Assembly (NCBI GenBank): GCA_002428085.1
Contig: DJAA01000015.1
Span: 1 to 15,987 of the forward strand
Direction: 5' to 3'
Length of the DNA stretch: 15,987 bases
DNA from: Sulfurimonas sp. UBA6014
Lineage (GTDB): Bacteria > Campylobacterota > Campylobacteria > Campylobacterales > Sulfurimonadaceae
Numbering within the stretch: the stretch's first letter is position 1; the number at the start of each line of letters is the position of its first letter. Positions 7,430 through 13,932 of this stretch are shown piece by piece. A program made the translations under genes and the position numbers. The notes below the pieces were generated by a model. That model made no database searches. It was given only the letters and a program-made list of their open reading frames with translations, and was not told the origin of the DNA.

Positions 7430-7824
7430 AAACATTAAAATTTCCAACTAGTCACAAAACACAACTCATGGATATCTCCAAAGAGGTCAATGAAGCGGTT
7501 ATTACATCAGGTATTAAAGAGGGTATTTGCATCGTTTTTACGCCTCATACAACAGCGAGCATCTTTATGTTTGAAAACCAAGACCCAGCACTTCGCCGTG
7601 ATTTGCTCAACTCACTCAACCGTGCTGCGCCGAGTGATGACCACTATCTTCACTCAGGTGAAAATGCGGCGGCTCATCTCAAAAGCTCTCGCATGGGCAA
7701 CTCTATCACCATTCCAGTCGTTAATGCAAAGACAATTCTTGGCAAATGGCAAGGGATTTTTTTTGGTGAGTTCGATGGACCCAGACAAGCAAGAGAAGTG
7801 GTCATAAAAGTTATCGCTGGATAA
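7426..7824 (+). CDS. yjbQ: YjbQ / UPF0047 family protein
   Basis: A 132-residue single-domain protein of the secondary-thiamine-phosphate-synthase-like family. The conserved pieces are FTPHTTASIF with the metal-type His, HSGENAAAHLKSSRMG, and GKWQGIFFGEFDGPRQAREV. The E. coli relative shows weak thiamine phosphate synthase activity when overproduced; the physiological role remains unclear. The start codon overlaps the rluB stop (ATGA), and AAGGAG about 12 bases upstream is its ribosome binding site. The family is certain, the function is not. Confidence 0.9.
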   Translation: MKTLKFPTSHKTQLMDISKEVNEAVITSGIKEGICIVFTPHTTASIFMFENQDPALRRDLLNSLNRAAPSDDHYLHSGENAAAHLKSSRMGNSITIPVVNAKTILGKWQGIFFGEFDGPRQAREVVIKVIAG

Positions 7825-7830
7825 GCGATT

Positions 7831-9024
7831 GTGAGCGATTTAACCTATGTGTTACGTCCAAATTGCTTTGATGAAATCGTAGGTCAAGAGCATTTAAGTT
7901 CCACAAATGCTCCGCTAAGAATCCTTTGTGAAAAAGGTGTTTTAGCACATAGTTTTTTTTATGGTCCTGCGGGTTGTGGCAAAACTACCATCGCCCGTAT
8001 TATCGCAAAGACGATGGATTTGCCTTTTTATGAACTCAACGCTACCTCTTTGAAAATCGAACAACTTCGCAAGATTTTTGAGCGATACGAAAATACGTTG
8101 CAAAAACCGCTTATTTTTATCGATGAGGTTCACAGACTTGCCAAAAATCAGCAAGAAGTTTTGCTTCCCATCATGGAAAATAACGCTGCCCTTATTTTAG
8201 GCGCTTCAACAGAAAATCCATTTTTTTCCCTCACCGCTGCCATACGTTCCCGCTCTATTCTTTTTGAGGTAAAACATATCAACCATGAAGCACTTGCAGC
8301 TCTTTTGGAGCGGGCACTTTTTTTTGCCAAAATAGAGTGTGACGTAGATGCAAAAGAGTATCTCATCGCAAGCAGCGGCGGCGATGCAAGGGCGATGCTC
8401 AAGCTTGTAGAATTAGCGTCAAATATCAACGCTCAAGTAAGTTTAGAGATTTTAAAAGCTATCCGCCCGAGTGCTCTAAGTGCTGGAAGTAGTGAAGCAG
8501 GGGTTCATTATGATCTCGCAAGTGCCATGATAAAGTCCATTCGAGGCTCGGACGCCGATGCAGGGATTTACTATTTGGCTCGCCTGATTGACGCAGGAGA
8601 GAGTGCGGAGTTTATCGCTAGACGACTGGTGATACTTGCGAGCGAAGATGTGGGAAATGCAAATCCTCAAGCGTTAACTTTATGCACTTCCGCCATGACG
8701 AGTGTGGGTAAAATCGGTTATCCTGAGGCGCGCATTATTTTAGCACAAGCGGTTATCTATCTCTGCGCTTCACCCAAATCAAACGCTGCCTACATGGCAA
8801 TCAACGCTGCACTTCAAGCGGTTAGAGATGGCGTGATGCTAGAGATTCCAAAAAACATCACCCAAGAAAATAAAGGGTATTTGTATCCGCATGATTTTGG
8901 GGGCTATGTGGAGCAAAAATACCTTACAAAGGCTTTGAAATTTGTCACACTCAAAGAGATAGGTTATGAAAAAAAAATGAAAGAGTGGCTCAACATGACA
9001 CGTGCGAACATAAAAGCTGAATAA
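7831..9024 (+). CDS. rarA: Replication-associated recombination ATPase RarA (MgsA)
   Basis: A 397-residue AAA+ ATPase related to clamp-loader subunits and RuvB, acting at stalled forks. It has the typical opening LRPNCFDEIVGQEHL, Walker A GPAGCGKT (45-52), Walker B LIFIDEVHR (94-102), sensor 1 GASTENP (124-130) and the IRSRS arginine region (138-142). The C-terminal half carries the family MgsA_C tetramerisation region, with EDVGNANPQAL and GYLYPHDFGGYVEQKYL. It is slightly shorter than E. coli RarA. It begins with GTG six bases after yjbQ, with only a weak ribosome binding site, so it probably depends on upstream translation. No terminator is evident after it. Confidence 0.95.
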   Translation: MSDLTYVLRPNCFDEIVGQEHLSSTNAPLRILCEKGVLAHSFFYGPAGCGKTTIARIIAKTMDLPFYELNATSLKIEQLRKIFERYENTLQKPLIFIDEVHRLAKNQQEVLLPIMENNAALILGASTENPFFSLTAAIRSRSILFEVKHINHEALAALLERALFFAKIECDVDAKEYLIASSGGDARAMLKLVELASNINAQVSLEILKAIRPSALSAGSSEAGVHYDLASAMIKSIRGSDADAGIYYLARLIDAGESAEFIARRLVILASEDVGNANPQALTLCTSAMTSVGKIGYPEARIILAQAVIYLCASPKSNAAYMAINAALQAVRDGVMLEIPKNITQENKGYLYPHDFGGYVEQKYLTKALKFVTLKEIGYEKKMKEWLNMTRANIKAE

Positions 9025-9060
9025 AAACAGATAAAAATCAAAAAATAAAGTTTAAAATTG

Positions 9061-9075
9061 TAAAATTCATATAAA
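9061..9075 (+). promoter_or_regulatory. Candidate promoter of the STAS / response-regulator pair
   Basis: The 64-base AT-rich gap after rarA contains TAAAAT (9061-9066, preceded by TTG) and TATAAA (9070-9075). Either could be a -10 box for the gene at 9089. Both are weak matches. Confidence 0.3.
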
Positions 9076-9088
9076 ACAAGGAAGCAAA

Positions 9089-9376
9089 GTGGAAATAGCA
9101 GTATCTTCAAATGTTGTTACAATTTCAGGTAATATTAAAAGTATCAATGATTTACAGGCGATAAAAAATACTCTTGATACGCTCTCTAACAATAGCAAGA
9201 GCATAACCCTCATTATTAAAGATTCTCTCTCAATAACCTCTTCTGTAGTAGGCTACCTCAATAAACTTGTCTTAAAAGATCATATAAAACTCCATATCAA
9301 AGTGGGCAATTCAGAACTTATGTCCTTGTTTGATGAGTTAAATCTTACAGCAATCTTCCAAGCAGAAAAAATCTAA
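9089..9376 (+). CDS. STAS-like anti-sigma factor antagonist
   Basis: A 95-residue protein of the size and layout of SpoIIAA/RsbV anti-anti-sigma factors. A first strand NVVTISGNI leads to a helix. The strand SITLIIKDSLSIT is followed by SSVVGYLNKL, matching the phosphorylation-loop helix (usual DSSGLGVLL). Ser51 falls at the phosphoserine position, and the usual Asp before it is Thr50. The strand HIKLHIKV and the end NLTAIFQ fit the fold's last strand and helix. The start is GTG behind AAGGAAG. It lies 29 bases before a response regulator with both PP2C phosphatase and kinase-type ATPase domains, which strongly supports a partner-switching role. Similarity is structural and contextual, so the call is slightly tentative. 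Confidence 0.75.
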   Translation: MEIAVSSNVVTISGNIKSINDLQAIKNTLDTLSNNSKSITLIIKDSLSITSSVVGYLNKLVLKDHIKLHIKVGNSELMSLFDELNLTAIFQAEKI

Positions 9377-9405
9377 AAAAAGAGAATGCGGTTGAGACCA
9401 ATACA

Positions 9406-11079
9406 ATGACAGATACTGTTTCAATCTTCACACATGCTGGTAATAGTAAACTTTTATGTGTCGATGATGAATCATTTTATGATTTTTACAGTGTGTGCTC
9501 TCAGGGTCTTGTTAAAGAGACTTTTTTTGCAAGCAGTAGCCAAGAGGGGTATCAAAAATTTCTAGACCTTGATGTAGATATCCTTATTATCGACTCTTTT
9601 ATGCCTAGTTTAGATGGTTTAGAGATGATACAAAAGGTACGCGCTACAAACAAAGAAATCCCGATTATTTTGGTCTCAACTGTAGAAGATGCAAATGTTA
9701 TCATTAAAGCTTTGCCTCTTGGTATCAATATGTTTGTAAAAAAACCATTTGTTAAAGAGGAGTTTTTAGAAGGACTCAAAAATACTTTAAAACTGGTCTT
9801 AGCCAATAACTTTTTAGAGTATGAAAAAAATCACAAACAGAAAATACTTCAAGAGAAAGAGTCCTATAACTCTTATCAAGAGGATTTAGCTTTTGCCAAA
9901 GAGTTAAATATTTTACGGAATGATTTTTATTATCAAATGATTGATTCTAATGGCATCTCTTTAGTCGATTTTTTATATCAGCCACTGGATATCATGAGTG
10001 GCGATGCTTATAGTGCAAGAAGGGTTCATAAACACTGCACTTTTTATTTTATGATTGATGGGATGGGGAAAGGTTTGTCTGCCTCCCTCACTGCGATGAT
10101 TATGACCTCGTTTGTCAATCATGTTTTTGACAAGATGAAATTTTTAGAAAGCTTTGATTTAAGCTTATTGGTCCATGAAACGATAGAATTTATGAAGCCT
10201 ATACTCTTGGAAGAAGAAGCCTTGTCGGTCGATTATATCGTCATAGATTATGAAGAAAATATGATGTATTACTCCAAATTTGCGATGCCCGCTCTTCTTA
10301 TGCAGAACAAAAATAATGAAATATTAAGATTAAAATCTAATAATCCTCCCCTTTGTAAATATCAACAAACTTTTAATGTAAACAGCTATGACATCAATAA
10401 TATAGTAAAGTTTTTGATTTATAGCGATGGCTTAACGGAAAATGGAACACTTCTGGGTCAAAGACCTTATGCAGATTTTGTTGAAGAGGATTTTTTAAAC
10501 TCTTTTACAAGAAAAGATTTTAAAAATCGTTTTATAGAAAAAATAGGGGCACAAGAGGATGATATAACACTTATATTTATCCATCGTCTCAATTTACAAA
10601 GCACCCTCATAGAGAGTAAAATTTTTCAAACATCTTTAGTTGAGCTAGAAATAGCGAGTGAGTGGTATGCAGAAGTAGTCAAAAAAATCACCACAGATAC
10701 TCACTCAGCCTATGTTGCCGAGCTTGCATTTACCGAACTTTACATGAATGCGTATGAGCATGGAAATCTTGGGATTGACTCATCTGAAAAAAATACTCTT
10801 TTAGAGAAGGATATATTTTTTGAAACCCTTGCCGAAAAAGAGAAAGGGTGTCTAAAAAAAATCACTGTTGAAGTGCATAAGGTGGTGTATGAATCTTCCA
10901 CCTATATCATGACGCAAATTATAGATGAGGGGAAAGGTTTTAACACGCAAATACTTAGTAGGATATTTAGAAATTCAAGAATTTTTAACGGAAGAGGAGT
11001 TTTCTTATCAAGAAAAAATTCTTTTGGGATTTATTATAACTGGAAGGGAAATTCTGTTTTATATCTGAATAAGATTTAA
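9406..11079 (+). CDS. Response regulator with PP2C/SpoIIE phosphatase and HATPase kinase domains
   Basis: A 557-residue three-domain regulator. Residues 14-130 are a receiver domain: acidic pocket D20/D21, phospho-acceptor D63 in IIDSFMP, S91 and the KKP lysine (K113). Residues 130-165 form a charged linker, probably coiled coil. Residues 185-395 are a PP2C/SpoIIE phosphatase with MSGD (D200), IDGMGKGLSAS (D218), IYSDGLTE and EDDITLI. Residues 410-557 are a GHKL ATPase of the RsbW/SpoIIAB type, with ELAFTELYMNAYEHG (N448), DEGKGF (508-513) and GRGVFLSRK. The layout matches HsbR of Pseudomonas, which both phosphorylates and dephosphorylates its STAS partner HsbA. The partner here is presumably the STAS gene just upstream. 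No cognate histidine kinase is nearby. A bidirectional terminator follows. Confidence 0.9.
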   Translation: MTDTVSIFTHAGNSKLLCVDDESFYDFYSVCSQGLVKETFFASSSQEGYQKFLDLDVDILIIDSFMPSLDGLEMIQKVRATNKEIPIILVSTVEDANVIIKALPLGINMFVKKPFVKEEFLEGLKNTLKLVLANNFLEYEKNHKQKILQEKESYNSYQEDLAFAKELNILRNDFYYQMIDSNGISLVDFLYQPLDIMSGDAYSARRVHKHCTFYFMIDGMGKGLSASLTAMIMTSFVNHVFDKMKFLESFDLSLLVHETIEFMKPILLEEEALSVDYIVIDYEENMMYYSKFAMPALLMQNKNNEILRLKSNNPPLCKYQQTFNVNSYDINNIVKFLIYSDGLTENGTLLGQRPYADFVEEDFLNSFTRKDFKNRFIEKIGAQEDDITLIFIHRLNLQSTLIESKIFQTSLVELEIASEWYAEVVKKITTDTHSAYVAELAFTELYMNAYEHGNLGIDSSEKNTLLEKDIFFETLAEKEKGCLKKITVEVHKVVYESSTYIMTQIIDEGKGFNTQILSRIFRNSRIFNGRGVFLSRKNSFGIYYNWKGNSVLYLNKI

Positions 11080-11080
11080 A

Positions 11081-11109
11081 AAGTTTAAACCCCGAAGGGC
11101 TTAAAACTT
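11081..11109. terminator. Bidirectional terminator between the regulator gene and rplT
   Basis: AAGTTT (11081-11086) pairs with AAAACTT and the GC core CCC-GAA-GGG sits at 11091-11099. On the minus strand the hairpin is followed by a T-run (TTTTTAAATC), and on the plus strand by TATATTTTT. It lies at the meeting point of two convergent genes and overlaps the rplT stop codon. Confidence 0.75.
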
Positions 11110-11467
11110 ATATTTTTAGTGCTGCTTTTGAAGCTTTTGCAACTGCAGTAAATGCTGCTGCATCGTTCATTGCCATATCAGCTAAAATTTTACGGTCAAG
11201 CTCGATGCCCGACTTATGAAGACCGTTTATGAAAGTTGAATAATTCATCCCATTTAAACGACACGCTGCATTGATACGGATAATCCATAGTTTACGGAAT
11301 TCACGCTTGTTTTGCTTGCGGTCACGGAACGAATGGTACATTGAGCGCTCTAGTTGCTCTTTAGCTTTTCGGTAGTGTTTACGACGTGCGCTATAAAAAC
11401 CTTTGGCTAGTTTTAATATCTTTTTGTGTCTTCTTCTACGAACAACACCTGTTTTTACTCTTGGCAT
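11108..11467 (-). CDS. rplT: 50S ribosomal protein L20
   Basis: L20 is an early-assembly 23S rRNA binding protein of the large subunit. At 119 residues it has the normal length and the signature [19 protein letters not shown] start, [31 protein letters not shown], and [19 protein letters not shown]. An AAAGGAAAAAT ribosome binding site precedes the ATG. It follows rpmI by 103 bases, the usual order in the Campylobacterota, where infC and thrS lie elsewhere. In other bacteria L20 represses its own operon by binding the mRNA; the hairpin-rich gap before this gene might serve that, but this is only inferred. Confidence 0.98.
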   Translation of the reverse strand: MPRVKTGVVRRRRHKKILKLAKGFYSARRKHYRKAKEQLERSMYHSFRDRKQNKREFRKLWIIRINAACRLNGMNYSTFINGLHKSGIELDRKILADMAMNDAAAFTAVAKASKAALKI

Positions 11468-11511
11468 ATTTTTCCTTTTTCTTTACCCAGACACTTTTTG
11501 TGTTCAAGGTG

Positions 11512-11580
11512 CCACCCATTTTGTGGACTTGCCCAATCAAAAGATTGGAGATTTTACGATTAACTTTCTATTAGTTAATC
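11512..11580 (-). promoter_or_regulatory. Hairpin cluster in the rpmI-rplT intergenic region
   Basis: The minus-strand mRNA between the two genes can form three small hairpins. GATTAAC and GTTAATC (11558-11580) span the rpmI stop. CCAATC-TTTT-GATTGG lies at 11533-11548. CCAC and GTGG arms lie at 11512-11526. None has a following T-run, so none is a simple terminator. An L20 autoregulatory site or a processing region is possible. Confidence 0.35.
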
Positions 11581-11762
11581 ATGGCCTTAACATTTTTCTC
11601 ATCAACTTTAGCGATCACTTTAGGTGAATTTTGCTTGCGACGAGTTGCTGAATCTTGTTTGGTTAAAATATGGCTTCTATACGCAGTTCCGCGTTTAACT
11701 GTACCATTTTTTTTCACCTTAAAACGTTTGACAGCACCTTTTACCGATTTCATTTTTGGCAT
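11571..11762 (-). CDS. rpmI: 50S ribosomal protein L35
   Basis: A 63-residue basic protein with the L35 signature MPKMKSVKGAVKRFKV, the Lys/Arg-rich RGTAYRSHILTKQ and the NSPKVIAKVDEKNVKAM tail. The start at 11762 has AAGGA seven bases upstream; the longer open frame up to 11822 has no such site and lacks family similarity. It is the first gene of the rpmI-rplT unit and is transcribed from a promoter about 90 bases upstream. Confidence 0.97.
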   Translation of the reverse strand: MPKMKSVKGAVKRFKVKKNGTVKRGTAYRSHILTKQDSATRRKQNSPKVIAKVDEKNVKAMIN

Positions 11763-11852
11763 CGATTTGTCCTTTGTAAAATTTTGCTCTCCTGCGCACG
11801 AGACGATGGAAGCAAGCCGCATAGAAAAAACGCTCTCTATTTTGGGAATGGG

Positions 11853-11872
11853 ATTATATCTAAAAGATTATA
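11853..11872 (-). promoter_or_regulatory. Two -10 boxes for rpmI-rplT
   Basis: On the minus strand TATAAT occurs twice, at 11872-11867 and 11858-11853. Either gives an 80-100 base leader for rpmI. The region also holds the divergent promoter of the small plus-strand gene at 11893. Confidence 0.5.
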
Positions 11873-11880
11873 AAATTTGC

Positions 11881-11886
11881 TACAAT
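11881..11886 (+). promoter_or_regulatory. -10 box of the small gene at 11893
   Basis: TACAAT, preceded by GC as in the extended -10 of this group, ends six bases before the ATG at 11893. Transcription would begin at the ATG, with no ribosome binding site, as also seen for purN and kdsD. Confidence 0.4.
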
Positions 11887-11892
11887 AATGTT

Positions 11893-12120
11893 ATGAATTC
11901 AATAAAACACATCCAAAATGCACTCTCAGACCTAGATAAAGAGGTTCAAACGATACTTTTAGACTGGAGCATTCCGCTCAACGAAAAAGACAATCTTATG
12001 CTCCCAATTCTTCAGCAAAAAAGAGTTTTAACACAAACGCTCGAGGATCTAACATATCTTAAAGAGAATCCCCCAACTCCCAACCAGCCATGTGGCATAT
12101 CGAAACATAGACAAGAGTAG
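11893..12120 (+). CDS. Small hypothetical protein
   Basis: A 75-residue, mostly helical, hydrophilic protein (MNSIKHIQNALSDLDKEV...) with a Leu/Ile heptad-like pattern in its first 55 residues, suggesting a short coiled coil. A proline-rich break (ENPPTPNQP) and a polar tail follow. No signal peptide or membrane segment is present and the family is not recognised. The open frame continues upstream to 11581, but that part is antisense to rpmI and its promoter, so the ATG at 11893 is preferred. A TACAAT box sits just before it. The coding status is plausible, not proven. Confidence 0.5.
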   Translation: MNSIKHIQNALSDLDKEVQTILLDWSIPLNEKDNLMLPILQQKRVLTQTLEDLTYLKENPPTPNQPCGISKHRQE

Positions 12121-12129
12121 CTTTTTTAG

Positions 12130-12238
12130 AAGTGTGGCTTTGTGGAAGTACGACTTTAAAAATACCTAGTTATAGTATTTTCACACGAGTCGTACCTTTG
12201 TGTCGTTAAAGCCAAAAGGTGAGGTTGAAACCACACTT
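12130..12238. other. Unassigned structured element with nested inverted repeats
   Basis: The ends AAGTGTGG (12130-12137) and CCACACTT (12231-12238) are perfect inverted arms. Inside them GTACGACT (12148-12155) pairs with AGTCGTAC (12188-12195). Inside those AAAATAC (12159-12165) pairs with GTATTTT (12175-12181) around a nine-base loop. The three nested stems give a long rod with internal bulges and no T-run on either side, so it is not an ordinary terminator. No ORF of note covers it. It could be a small structured RNA (a rod with a central bulge, as in 6S RNA, though short) or a MITE-like insertion with terminal inverted repeats. No flanking target duplication was found. Confidence 0.5.
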
Positions 12239-12296
12239 GCAAAAAAATAATGATTTTGTCCAAGTTCAACGCAGAAATTGGGCAAAAGCATCATCA

Positions 12297-12400
12297 AAAA
12301 GACCCTTCTCCAGATACCTGCGGCACATAGCAGTCCAAGGCGTGCTGCTGTATTCCTACCCTGACACATTATCTCAAGCAACCATTGCACAGGTCTAAAG
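12297..12400 (-). ncRNA. ffs: Signal recognition particle RNA (4.5S type)
   Basis: The minus strand carries the SRP domain IV signature. GTG and CAC close the outer stem (12367-12365 with 12344-12342). Inside are the CAGG / AGCAG asymmetric and symmetric loops that bind Ffh, then the apical GTA-GGAA-TAC tetraloop hairpin (12359-12350). The outer helices pair ACCTG with CAGGT and AGACC with GGTCT, the last followed by a T-run that terminates transcription. The product of about 100 nucleotides is the short bacterial form without an Alu domain. It binds Ffh to target membrane proteins co-translationally. A perfect TATAAT lies just upstream. The exact ends are estimates. Confidence 0.88.
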
Positions 12401-12412
12401 AAGAGCGGTGAA

Positions 12413-12418
12413 ATTATA
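12413..12418 (-). promoter_or_regulatory. -10 box of the ffs promoter
   Basis: A perfect TATAAT on the minus strand, placing the transcript start near 12406, about 10 bases before the first paired base of the SRP RNA. Confidence 0.65.
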
Positions 12419-12444
12419 ACTTAAAAAGCTTAAAACATCTATGA

Positions 12445-12450
12445 TATAAT
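12445..12450 (+). promoter_or_regulatory. -10 box for the nucleosidase-SDR pair
   Basis: TATAAT, preceded by ATGA, lies about 50 bases before the ATG at 12502 and is divergent from the ffs promoter. The strong ribosome binding site AGGAAGGTGG follows at 12484-12493. Confidence 0.55.
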
Positions 12451-12501
12451 CTAAAAAGAAGTCTATAAAATAAATCAAAAATCTAGGAAGGTGGCTCTCT
12501 C

Positions 12502-12972
12502 ATGATTTATGTCATAACCGCACTCAAAGCTGAAGCGCAAGCTTTTGTCGAGAAGTTCAAGCTCACAGAGTATAAAAATGAGAATATTTCAGTTTTGATA
12601 AGCGGTATTGGAAAAGAAAATATGTACAAAACTACACTTGAAGTTTTAAAAAGTTTCAAAGATGAGGACAAAATTATCAATGTTGGGATTTGTGCTGCTG
12701 ATAAGCGCTTTGCGATAGGGCAACTTATTGATGCTAGGGAAGAGCCCATTACTTGTGTTGATGAGGCGATTGATTGTAGGAACAGTGAAAATCAATTCTC
12801 AGTAGTCGATATGGAATCTAGGGGATTTATAGAAGCAACGCAAGGGTTGAAAAACAGTTTTATTTTTAAAGTAGTGAGTGATCATTTTCAGCCAAATACC
12901 GTGACAAAAGAGGGCGCTAAAAAACTTATATTTTCTAATATTGACACCATCATGAAAGAGATAAAAACATGA
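12502..12972 (+). CDS. Short nucleoside phosphorylase / MTA-SAH nucleosidase-fold protein
   Basis: At 156 residues this is far shorter than the usual 230 or so of MTA/SAH nucleosidases, yet it keeps their landmark positions. These are ITALKAEAQAF with Glu11 (compare the catalytic E12), VLISGIGKEN (31-40), VVDMESRGF with Glu105 (the ribose-binding Glu of VEMEA), and FKVVSDHF with Asp127 (the general-acid Asp of the RSISD motif). About 60-70 residues of the central sheet region are missing relative to Pfs. It may act on a purine nucleoside or be a degenerate derivative. Its stop codon overlaps the start of the SDR gene in ATGA, implying joint function. The exact substrate is unknown. Confidence 0.7.
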   Translation: MIYVITALKAEAQAFVEKFKLTEYKNENISVLISGIGKENMYKTTLEVLKSFKDEDKIINVGICAADKRFAIGQLIDAREEPITCVDEAIDCRNSENQFSVVDMESRGFIEATQGLKNSFIFKVVSDHFQPNTVTKEGAKKLIFSNIDTIMKEIKT

Positions 12973-13658
12973 AAGCAGCAGTGACAGGTTCAAGTAGCGG
13001 GATAGGTAAAGCAATAACCCAAAGGCTTTTAGATTTAGGTCATGAAGTTGTGGGCATCAGTAGAAGTATCGGTGAGAATGATTTTAGTCATAAAAATTTT
13101 ACCCCGCTTGGGGCAGATTTGTCAAACGAAACTGCGACACTTTTAGCATGTGCAAAGTTACAAAAGGAGAATATCTCTATCCTTGTTAATTGTGCTGGAT
13201 TTGGGAGGTTTGAGCCTCATGAAGAGTTGAGTGCAAAAACTATAACCGACATGGTGTTTGTCAATCTTACTGCACCCATGTTACTTTCAAATGCACTGCT
13301 GCGCGACCTAAAGAAAAATGGTGGCTATCTCATCAACATCAACTCCATTGAAGCCTTAAGAGCCAGTAAATTTGCAGCGCTTTACGGTGCAACAAAAGCG
13401 GGACTCAAAGCTTTTGGAGAAGCACTTTTTGAAGAAACAAGAAAAAGTGAGCTCAGTATCATCAACATAAATCCTGACATGACGCAGAGTGCTTTTTATG
13501 ATGACTTACGCTTTACTACAAGCTCCAAAGAAGAGGAAAAACTCCTAACCTCCGACATTGCCGATGCGGTTGAGCATATCCTTCGCATGCGAAAAGGTGC
13601 GGTTGTCAGTGACTACACTTTGAGAAGTTTGAAGTTTGGCATCACCAAAATAAGGTGA
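12969..13658 (+). CDS. Short-chain dehydrogenase/reductase
   Basis: A 229-residue classical SDR. The nucleotide site is TGSSSGIGKA (6-15), the NAG motif reads NCAGFG (74-79), and the active-site set is Asn (NLTAP), Ser126 (NSIEA), Tyr139 and Lys143 (YGATK). All are intact. Ser-Arg at 31-32 after the second strand suggests NADPH. It has no transmembrane part. It is translationally coupled to the preceding nucleosidase-like gene. The substrate cannot be named from the sequence. It ends 10 bases from the convergent FliT-like gene with no visible terminator between them. Confidence 0.9.
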   Translation: MKAAVTGSSSGIGKAITQRLLDLGHEVVGISRSIGENDFSHKNFTPLGADLSNETATLLACAKLQKENISILVNCAGFGRFEPHEELSAKTITDMVFVNLTAPMLLSNALLRDLKKNGGYLININSIEALRASKFAALYGATKAGLKAFGEALFEETRKSELSIININPDMTQSAFYDDLRFTTSSKEEEKLLTSDIADAVEHILRMRKGAVVSDYTLRSLKFGITKIR

Positions 13659-13668
13659 ATGACAAAAC

Positions 13669-13932
13669 TTATGATTTGATATTGAGTTTAGAGTTGCGCT
13701 GAGGTTGTGTGGAGTTTATAAAGGAGATGTTTTTTTTGATTTGTTGCATAGAGATAACAAGTTCCTCTTTGAGTGCGTGAAGTAAAGCCGAGGCTTCATT
13801 TAAGAGATACATAACCTCTTTAATCTTTTGTGGATCATTCTCTCGAGAAAAATCCACAGGGCTGTTTATGAGCCTGACTAAAGCATCTGTATCTTTTTCG
13901 ATGATGGCGATTTTAAATTTAGTAACCCACAT
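13669..13932 (-). CDS. Small helical protein after fliS, FliT-like
   Basis: An 87-residue, mainly helical protein (MWVTKFKIAIIEKDTDALVRLI...) with two long amphipathic helices and a polar C-terminus. Its size and position directly after fliS match FliT-type chaperones, which bind the cap protein FliD, encoded divergently next door. Sequence similarity to FliT is not obvious, so this is inference from context. The ATG at 13932 was chosen because GGAGAG stands nine bases upstream; in-frame ATGs at 13953 and 13974 lack one. It overlaps the fliS 3' end by 14 bases. Confidence 0.65.
   Translation of the reverse strand: MWVTKFKIAIIEKDTDALVRLINSPVDFSRENDPQKIKEVMYLLNEASALLHALKEELVISMQQIKKNISFINSTQPQRNSKLNIKS

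Noticed and set aside
7426..7824. Thiamine role for yjbQ linked with thiG
   Set aside because: The reported thiamine phosphate synthase activity is weak and the genes are over 6 kb apart on opposite strands, so no functional link is claimed.
11581..12120. Long 179-residue version of the small plus-strand gene
   Set aside because: The first 100 or so codons are antisense to rpmI and its promoter; only the part from 11893 looks independent.
12130..12238. Rho-independent terminator or tmRNA
   Set aside because: There is no T-run after the stem on either strand, and no tag-peptide reading frame or tRNA-like end is present.
12181..12390. 69-residue minus-strand open frame
   Set aside because: It lies across the SRP RNA gene and the structured element, with cysteine and leucine composition typical of a chance frame.
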